The notes beneath the pieces are model-generated. The model saw nothing but the letters and a program-made list of their open reading frames with translations. It was not told the DNA's origin and did no database searches. Shown here piece after piece: positions 4,940 to 8,487 of a stretch of DNA of 8,487 nucleotides. Location: the NCBI GenBank assembly GCA_030605915.1, contig JAUWHM010000146.1, forward strand, positions 1 through 8,487, written 5' to 3'. The stretch comes from Nitrospirota bacterium. GTDB lineage: Bacteria; NPL-UPA2; JAGMAN01. Position 1 is the stretch's first letter. Each line of letters begins with the position of its first letter. A program made the position numbers and the translations under genes.

Positions 4940-5997
4940 CTTTCGCTTGCCTACGGCACTGCTTACGGCTGTGCAGCACTCTTACGTGTCTCTTTCCCGG
5001 TCAGGGAGCACAATATGTGGGAATGGGGGAGGATTTATATAAAAACTTTCCCATAGCCCGGGAGATTTTTGAAGAGGCAAGCCGTGCTTTAGACTTCGAT
5101 CTGAAAAGGATTTGCTTTCAGGGTCCCAAAGAAGAGCTGGACTTAACTGAGAATGCCCAACCCGCTGTCCTCGCTACAAGCATAGCTTGTTTAAGAGTAT
5201 TTGAGCATCGACTGTCCGCTACCGGCTATAAATTAGAAGCAGTGGCCGGGCACAGCTTAGGGGAATATTCAGCATTAGTAGCCGCCGGTGCCCTAAGATT
5301 TTCTGAGTCCGTTAAATTAGTTCGCCGCCGTGGCCACTTTATGCAGGAAGCCTCCCGGGCTAATCCAGGCGGGATGGCGGCCATCATTGGTCTCACGCTA
5401 AAAGAAGTGCAGAAAGTTTGTGAGGAGGGACAAAGGAAAGGAGTTTTGAAAATAGCCAATCTCAATTGCCCGGGGCAAATAGTAATTTCTGGAGAGAAAG
5501 AAGCTCTTGAGTGGGCTACCCGAAGAGTACTGCCTGTGACACGTAAGAGTGCTGCAAGCGAACGGCACTGCCTTACGGCTGTGTTTCGCCGTAAAGAGAG
5601 AGCAAAAGAAAAGGGAGCTAAGAAGGTGGTTAGTTTAGCGGTAAGTGGCCCTTTCCATTCTCCCCTGATGGAGTCTGCATCCGAGCAGCTTGCCCGGGAA
5701 ATAGAGGCTGCCGATATTCACCGTCCCCAGATTCCCTTCCTGGCCAATGTTCCGGGAGATTTCATCAGTGAACCTTCAGAGATTAAATCTGCTTTAATTA
5801 AGCAACTCTCCAGTCCGGTGCTCTGGGAGAAGTCAATGAGGAGCGCAGTTGAGAAGGGAATTAACTCCTTTGTGGAAATCGGTCCGGGCAAGGTTCTTAG
5901 AGGGCTACTGCGAAGGATTGATAAAAGGCTTAGGTGTTATAATGTCCAAGACAGAGAAAGTTTAGAGAAAACGCTTGATGGGCTAAAGGAGAATTAG
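4933..5997 (+). CDS. fabD: Malonyl-CoA:ACP transacylase with two in-frame repeat insertions
   Basis: FabD moves malonyl from CoA to acyl carrier protein, supplying every elongation step of fatty acid synthesis. Key motifs are FPGQGAQ at 21-27 (oxyanion-hole Gln), the nucleophile S108 in AGHSLGEYSA, a conserved RRRGHFMQEA with Arg, H242 in SGPFHSPLM, and VEIGPGKVL near 314-322. At 354 residues it exceeds the usual 305-320. Two extra stretches explain this: about 15-16 residues at 4-19 (ACLRHCLRLCSTLTC) and 25 residues at about 199-223 containing TRKSAASER. Removing both gives about 313-314 residues with Ser near 92-93 and His near 201-202; E. coli FabD uses Ser92 and His201. Only one ATG precedes FPGQGAQ, so the N-terminal addition should be translated. 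Catalytic residues are intact, and fabD is normally essential, so the enzyme is probably functional. Confidence 0.95.
   Translation: MVAFACLRHCLRLCSTLTCLFPGQGAQYVGMGEDLYKNFPIAREIFEEASRALDFDLKRICFQGPKEELDLTENAQPAVLATSIACLRVFEHRLSATGYKLEAVAGHSLGEYSALVAAGALRFSESVKLVRRRGHFMQEASRANPGGMAAIIGLTLKEVQKVCEEGQRKGVLKIANLNCPGQIVISGEKEALEWATRRVLPVTRKSAASERHCLTAVFRRKERAKEKGAKKVVSLAVSGPFHSPLMESASEQLAREIEAADIHRPQIPFLANVPGDFISEPSEIKSALIKQLSSPVLWEKSMRSAVEKGINSFVEIGPGKVLRGLLRRIDKRLRCYNVQDRESLEKTLDGLKEN
4940..4989 (-). repeat. Dispersed in-frame element, copy B, reverse orientation with nested module (5' end of fabD)
   Basis: Read on the minus strand, this segment starts acacgtaagagtgctgca (complement of 4972-4989) and ends gcaagcgaaag (complement of 4940-4950), the two halves of the element seen in copies A and C. 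Between them is an extra block (about 4951-4971) flanked on the plus strand by tgc at 4948-4950 and 4972-4974. Plus-strand positions 4953-4973 match fabD positions 5562-5583 except for one missing C. Removing 45-48 nt joins MVA(F) to LFPGQGAQ, a normal FabD start. Confidence 0.7.
5527..5601 (+). repeat. Dispersed in-frame element, copy C, in the middle of fabD
   Basis: A 75-nt, 25-codon insertion. Its core (5539-5562) matches rfbD 1486-1509 at 23 of 24 bases and the first 18 bases match the complement of 4972-4989 exactly. It is followed by a module (5562-5583) shared with copy B. Hairpins are evident: gtaagagtgc (5543-5552) pairs with gcact (5565-5569) and cttac (5572-5576) with a two-base bulge, and ttacggc (5573-5579) pairs with gccgtaa (5588-5594) around an 8-nt loop. 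aagag occurs at 5523-5527 and 5594-5598, a possible target duplication. Deleting it restores ALEWATRRAKEKGAKK, the same length as the E. coli segment. Confidence 0.75.
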
Positions 5998-5998
5998 T

Positions 5999-6739
5999 AT
6001 GCTCTTAGATAACAAAGTGGCCATTGTAACCGGGGCGGCTCAGGGGATAGGCAAGGCCATTGCCTTGGCTTTAGCTCGGGAAGGAGCCAATGTAGTCATC
6101 TGCGATATTAATCTGGCAGGAGCGGAAGCCATTGCCATGGAGATAAAATCCCTGGGGAGGGAGACCCTCGTCTTTGAGGTTGATGTATCCATGACTGACC
6201 AGGTAAACGGGATGGTAGAGAAAACACTTGACAGCTTTAAGCGGATTGATATACTAATCAACAATGCTGGGATAACCCGAGATGCCCTGATTGTTCGCAT
6301 GGATGAATCTGACTGGGATAAGGTGATTGGGATAAATCTCAAGGGAGCCTTCAACTGCAGCAAAGCGGTAGTAAAGGGAATGATGAAGCAGCGTAGCGGC
6401 AAGATCGTCAGTATTGCCTCGGTAATTGGCCTGGTGGGAAACGCGGGACAGGCCAATTATGCCGCTTCCAAGGCAGGAATTATTGGTTTGACCAAGAGCT
6501 TAGCCAAGGAATTAGCTCCCCGGGGGATAAATGTGAATGCCATTGCCCCTGGATTTATAGAGACAGAGATGACCAACAGATTATCGCCAGAAGTGAAGGC
6601 AGGGATGCTCAAGCGTATTCCCTTGTCTAAGTTCGGGAAAGTGGAGGATGTAGCTAAGGTAGTCCTCTTCCTCGTTTCCGAGCAGGCGCGCTATATCACC
6701 GGTCAGGTGATAAATGTTGATGGTGGAATGATAATGTAA
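5999..6739 (+). CDS. fabG: 3-oxoacyl-ACP reductase FabG
   Basis: FabG reduces beta-ketoacyl-ACP to beta-hydroxyacyl-ACP with NADPH in each elongation round. The 246-residue protein is a classical short-chain dehydrogenase: TGAAQGIG cofactor loop at 11-18, NNAG at 88-91, N113, and the catalytic S141, Y154 and K158 in IASVIG and YAASKAG. The PGFIETEMT and C-terminal GQVINVDGGM segments are typical of FabG rather than of other family members, and the location between fabD and acpP supports this. AAAGGAG at 5985-5991 lies 7 nt before the ATG, and only one base separates it from the fabD stop. Length and sequence are ordinary, with no insertion. Confidence 0.96.
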   Translation: MLLDNKVAIVTGAAQGIGKAIALALAREGANVVICDINLAGAEAIAMEIKSLGRETLVFEVDVSMTDQVNGMVEKTLDSFKRIDILINNAGITRDALIVRMDESDWDKVIGINLKGAFNCSKAVVKGMMKQRSGKIVSIASVIGLVGNAGQANYAASKAGIIGLTKSLAKELAPRGINVNAIAPGFIETEMTNRLSPEVKAGMLKRIPLSKFGKVEDVAKVVLFLVSEQARYITGQVINVDGGMIM

Positions 6740-6751
6740 GGAGGTGCAGAG

Positions 6752-6985
6752 ATGTCCTGGGAGGAAAAGATCAAGCAGATTATCGTTGACCAGCTAGGAG
6801 TGGAGACTGATAAGGTTACCCGAGAAGCCTCATTTATTGATGACCTGGGAGCGGATTCTTTAGATACAGTAGAGCTGGTCATGGCTTTAGAGGAAGAGTT
6901 TGATGTCGAGATTCCGGATGAGGATGCAGAGAAGATTACCACTGTAGGAGAGGCGATTAATTATATAAAAGAGCACACCAAATAA
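6752..6985 (+). CDS. acpP: Acyl carrier protein
   Basis: AcpP carries growing acyl chains on a 4'-phosphopantetheine arm attached to serine. The protein is 77 residues, strongly acidic, and has the DSLD attachment site with S36 in the segment DDLGADSLDTVELVMALEEEF, followed by the usual helix FDVEIPDEDAEKI and a closing TVGEAINYI. A near-perfect Shine-Dalgarno, AAGGAGGTG (6738-6746), overlaps the fabG stop and leaves 7 nt between AGGAGG and the ATG, consistent with the high expression ACP needs. The gap to fabF is the largest inside the operon and holds a short tandem repeat. Confidence 0.97.
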   Translation: MSWEEKIKQIIVDQLGVETDKVTREASFIDDLGADSLDTVELVMALEEEFDVEIPDEDAEKITTVGEAINYIKEHTK

Positions 6986-7008
6986 GATAGAAGTTTTGAG
7001 TTGCTTGA

Positions 7009-7045
7009 GAACTCCATGAACTCCATAGAACTCAATGAACTGTAG
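7009..7045 (+). repeat. Degenerate 9-mer tandem repeat between acpP and fabF
   Basis: Units gaactccat (7009-7017), gaactccat (7018-7026), then after one extra base gaactcaat (7028-7036), and a decayed gaactgtag (7037-7045). Just upstream, gagtt (6998-7002) can pair with aactc (7010-7014). No promoter or terminator is recognised here. It may be a minisatellite-like tract or a remnant of a mobile repeat. Confidence 0.6.
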
Positions 7046-7046
7046 T

Positions 7047-7053
7047 GGGAGGG
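7047..7053 (+). promoter_or_regulatory. Ribosome binding site at unusually short spacing before fabF
   Basis: GGGAGGG ends immediately before ATG 7054 and 3 nt before GTG 7057. The GGAGG core leaves 1 nt to the ATG but 4 nt to the GTG, so the GTG is the more plausible start. Both give a normal FabF N-terminus. Confidence 0.55.
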
Positions 7054-7056
7054 ATG

Positions 7057-8298
7057 GTGAAACGACGAGTAGTAGTCACGGGAATGGGAGTTATCTCTCC
7101 CGTTGGTAATGGGAAAGAGGAATTCTGGACATCTCTTACCCAGGGGCGCAGTGGCGTAGGTCGACTTACCCTTTTCGACCCCACCGATTATGATAGCCAG
7201 ATTGCTGGCCAAGTCAATAATTTCGATGCACCAGCCCGCCTCGGCAAAAAAGAAGCCAGGCGGATGGACCGTTTTACCCAGTTTGCCCTGGTAGCCGCCT
7301 TAGACGCCGTCGAAGACGGCAGATTAGACCTGAGCCGGGAGGATCTAGACAGGATTGGAGTGCTGGTTGGTTCTGGAATTGGGGGACTATCAACCATTGA
7401 AGCAGAGCACGCTACCTTATTAGAAAGAGGTCCCTCCAAAATCTCCCCTTTCTTCATCCCTATGCTCATCGTTGATATGGCTTCCGGACAGATTGCTATA
7501 AGGTTAGGGGCAAAGGGACCAAATTTTTGTGTGGCTACTGCCTGTGCTTCGGCATCCCATGCTATTGGCGATTCCTGTAGAATAGTTCAGCGAGGGGAGG
7601 CTGAGGTGATGATTACTGGAGGAACGGAGGCGGCTGTCACCCCGCTTGGGGTAGGTGGCTTTTGTGCCATGAAAGCCCTTTCTACTCGTAACCATGAGCC
7701 GGAGAAGGCCAGTCGTCCGTTTGATAAGATGAGAGATGGCTTCATAATGGCGGAAGGAGCGGGAATCGTCATTTTAGAAGACTTAGAGCATGCCCTCAAG
7801 CGGGGAGCACATATTTATGGGGAATTAGTTGGCTATGGAATGAGTGGCGATGCTTATCATATCACTGCTCCAGCTCCTGGGGGTGAGGGAGCCGCCAGGG
7901 CTATGCAGTGGGCTCTTAAGGATGCCAACCTCAAGCCAGAGGCAGTTGATTACATCAATGCCCACGGAACCTCTACTCAACTGAATGACAAGTTTGAAAC
8001 GATGGCTATAAAGACAGTTTTAGGGGAACATGCTAAGAAAGTAGCGGTGAGCTCCACCAAGTCCATGACCGGCCATCTCTTAGGAGCCGCCGGAGGGGTA
8101 GAGCTGATTGCCTGTCTTTTAAGTATAGAAAGGGGCGTTATTCCACCTACTATAAATTATGAATATCCTGACCCTGAATGTGACCTCGATTATGTTCCCA
8201 ATCAGGCCCGACACCAACAGGTCCAAGTAGTTATGTCTAACTCCCTGGGATTTGGTGGACACAATGCTACCTTAGTAGTGAGGAGGTATCAGCAATAG
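7057..8298 (+). CDS. fabF: Beta-ketoacyl-ACP synthase II (KAS II)
   Basis: FabF condenses acyl-ACP with malonyl-ACP to extend fatty acids by two carbons. Starting at GTG 7057 it has 413 residues, beginning MKRRVVVTGMGVISPVGNG. The triad is C163 in ATACASASHAIGD, H304 in NAHGTST and H340 in KSMTGHLLGAAG, with the GFGGHN motif near the C-terminus; this is the Cys-His-His pattern of KAS I/II. Other features are SRPFDKMRDGF, EGAGIVILED and NDKFET. An upstream in-frame GTG at 7045 would add four residues (MGGM) but overlaps the Shine-Dalgarno; ATG 7054 would add one. The pairing directly after acpP and the long-form sequence favour FabF over FabB. The protein shows no inserted repeat. Confidence 0.95.
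   Translation: MKRRVVVTGMGVISPVGNGKEEFWTSLTQGRSGVGRLTLFDPTDYDSQIAGQVNNFDAPARLGKKEARRMDRFTQFALVAALDAVEDGRLDLSREDLDRIGVLVGSGIGGLSTIEAEHATLLERGPSKISPFFIPMLIVDMASGQIAIRLGAKGPNFCVATACASASHAIGDSCRIVQRGEAEVMITGGTEAAVTPLGVGGFCAMKALSTRNHEPEKASRPFDKMRDGFIMAEGAGIVILEDLEHALKRGAHIYGELVGYGMSGDAYHITAPAPGGEGAARAMQWALKDANLKPEAVDYINAHGTSTQLNDKFETMAIKTVLGEHAKKVAVSSTKSMTGHLLGAAGGVELIACLLSIERGVIPPTINYEYPDPECDLDYVPNQARHQQVQVVMSNSLGFGGHNATLVVRRYQQ
8281..8286 (+). promoter_or_regulatory. Ribosome binding site for rnc, inside the end of fabF
   Basis: AGGAGG encodes two arginines near the FabF C-terminus and lies 12 nt before TTG 8299 (15 nt before TTG 8302). The loose spacing and TTG start suggest weak initiation, probably coupled to termination of fabF translation. 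Confidence 0.55.
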
Positions 8299-8487
8299 TT
8301 GTTGGATGAGGAGCGAGAAAAAGAACTTTTTGAGTGCCAGCGAAGAATTGGTTGCCTCTTCCAGAATTTAGCCCTGCTTAATGAGGCCTTAACCCATAGG
8401 TCTTTCTCATACGAAAGAGGGGAACATTTCAAAGATAATCAGCGACTTGAGTTCTTAGGCGATGCTCTCCTGGGAATGCTCGTGAGC
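8299..8487 (+). CDS. rnc: Ribonuclease III, N-terminal part (runs off the window)
   Basis: RNase III cleaves double-stranded RNA in rRNA processing and in some mRNAs. Sixty-three codons are visible, ending at the window edge, so most of the catalytic domain and the whole dsRNA-binding domain are missing. ALTHRSF at about 30-36 and the signature NQRLEFLGDALLG at 47-59 include E51 and D55, spaced like the E. coli metal ligands E41 and D45. The frame is closed upstream by the fabF stop, and there is no ATG or GTG before the homology, so the start must be TTG at 8299 or 8302. AGGAGG at 8281-8286 in the fabF tail is the only ribosome site, 12 nt upstream, which is long. The acpP/fabF-rnc order is common in bacteria. 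Confidence 0.92.
   Translation, partial: MLDEEREKELFECQRRIGCLFQNLALLNEALTHRSFSYERGEHFKDNQRLEFLGDALLGMLVS

Noticed and set aside
4933..5997. fabD as a frameshifted or decayed pseudogene because of its odd N-terminus and middle
   Set aside because: The frame is uninterrupted, both extra pieces are multiples of three, and all active-site motifs are intact with correct spacing once the pieces are discounted.
6040..6456. A 138-codon minus-strand frame inside fabG
   Set aside because: It is fully contained in a gene with all catalytic residues present, has no motif and no ribosome site; a shadow of codon bias.

Overview
The window is a gene-dense, entirely plus-strand bacterial segment of moderate GC with strong AGGAGG-type ribosome sites. 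No gene is lineage-diagnostic. The order rsmD-coaD-rpmF-plsX-fabH-fabD-fabG-acpP-fabF-rnc is a widely conserved bacterial arrangement, so I would not name a phylum; an uncultured or poorly sampled lineage is plausible but is inference.

Layout: (1) 1-1623 holds the tail of a nucleotide-sugar locus: the 3' part of a glucose-1-phosphate thymidylyltransferase (rfbA/rmlA type) and an rfbD/rmlD-type dTDP-4-dehydrorhamnose reductase, separated by a 124-nt gap of non-coding, possibly inserted DNA. (2) 1624-1711 carries a near-consensus sigma-70 promoter very close to the rsmD start. (3) 1712-8487 reads as one long transcription unit: rsmD (16S rRNA methyltransferase), coaD (coenzyme A synthesis), rpmF (ribosomal protein L32), plsX (acyl-phosphate synthesis), the type II fatty acid synthesis genes fabH, fabD, fabG, acpP and fabF, then the start of rnc (RNase III). 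Junctions are overlaps or gaps of 0-36 nt except acpP-fabF. CoaD makes the phosphopantetheine precursor used to load AcpP; FabD makes malonyl-ACP; FabH, FabF and FabG start, elongate and reduce the chain; PlsX moves acyl groups from ACP toward phospholipid.

The unusual signal is a set of short, related, hairpin-prone repeats lodged in frame inside protein-coding genes. The same nine-residue peptide, TRKSAASER, appears in two unrelated enzymes, RfbD (near residues 263-271) and FabD (near 203-211), encoded by DNA that matches at 23 of 24 bases. A third copy, in reverse orientation and interrupted by a second module, lies in the first 20 codons of fabD. Removing the two fabD insertions (15-16 and 25 codons) brings FabD to about 313-314 residues and puts its catalytic Ser and His almost exactly at the E. 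coli positions. RfbD also has a second, unrelated-looking extra segment with a small palindrome near residues 34-50. The acpP-fabF gap holds a degenerate 9-mer tandem repeat, and the DNA before rfbD appears to have separated a good Shine-Dalgarno from its start codon. Together this suggests a genome colonised by small palindromic elements that tolerate or exploit in-frame insertion, analogous to the Rickettsia palindromic elements. Genome-wide searches, which I could not run, are needed to confirm this.
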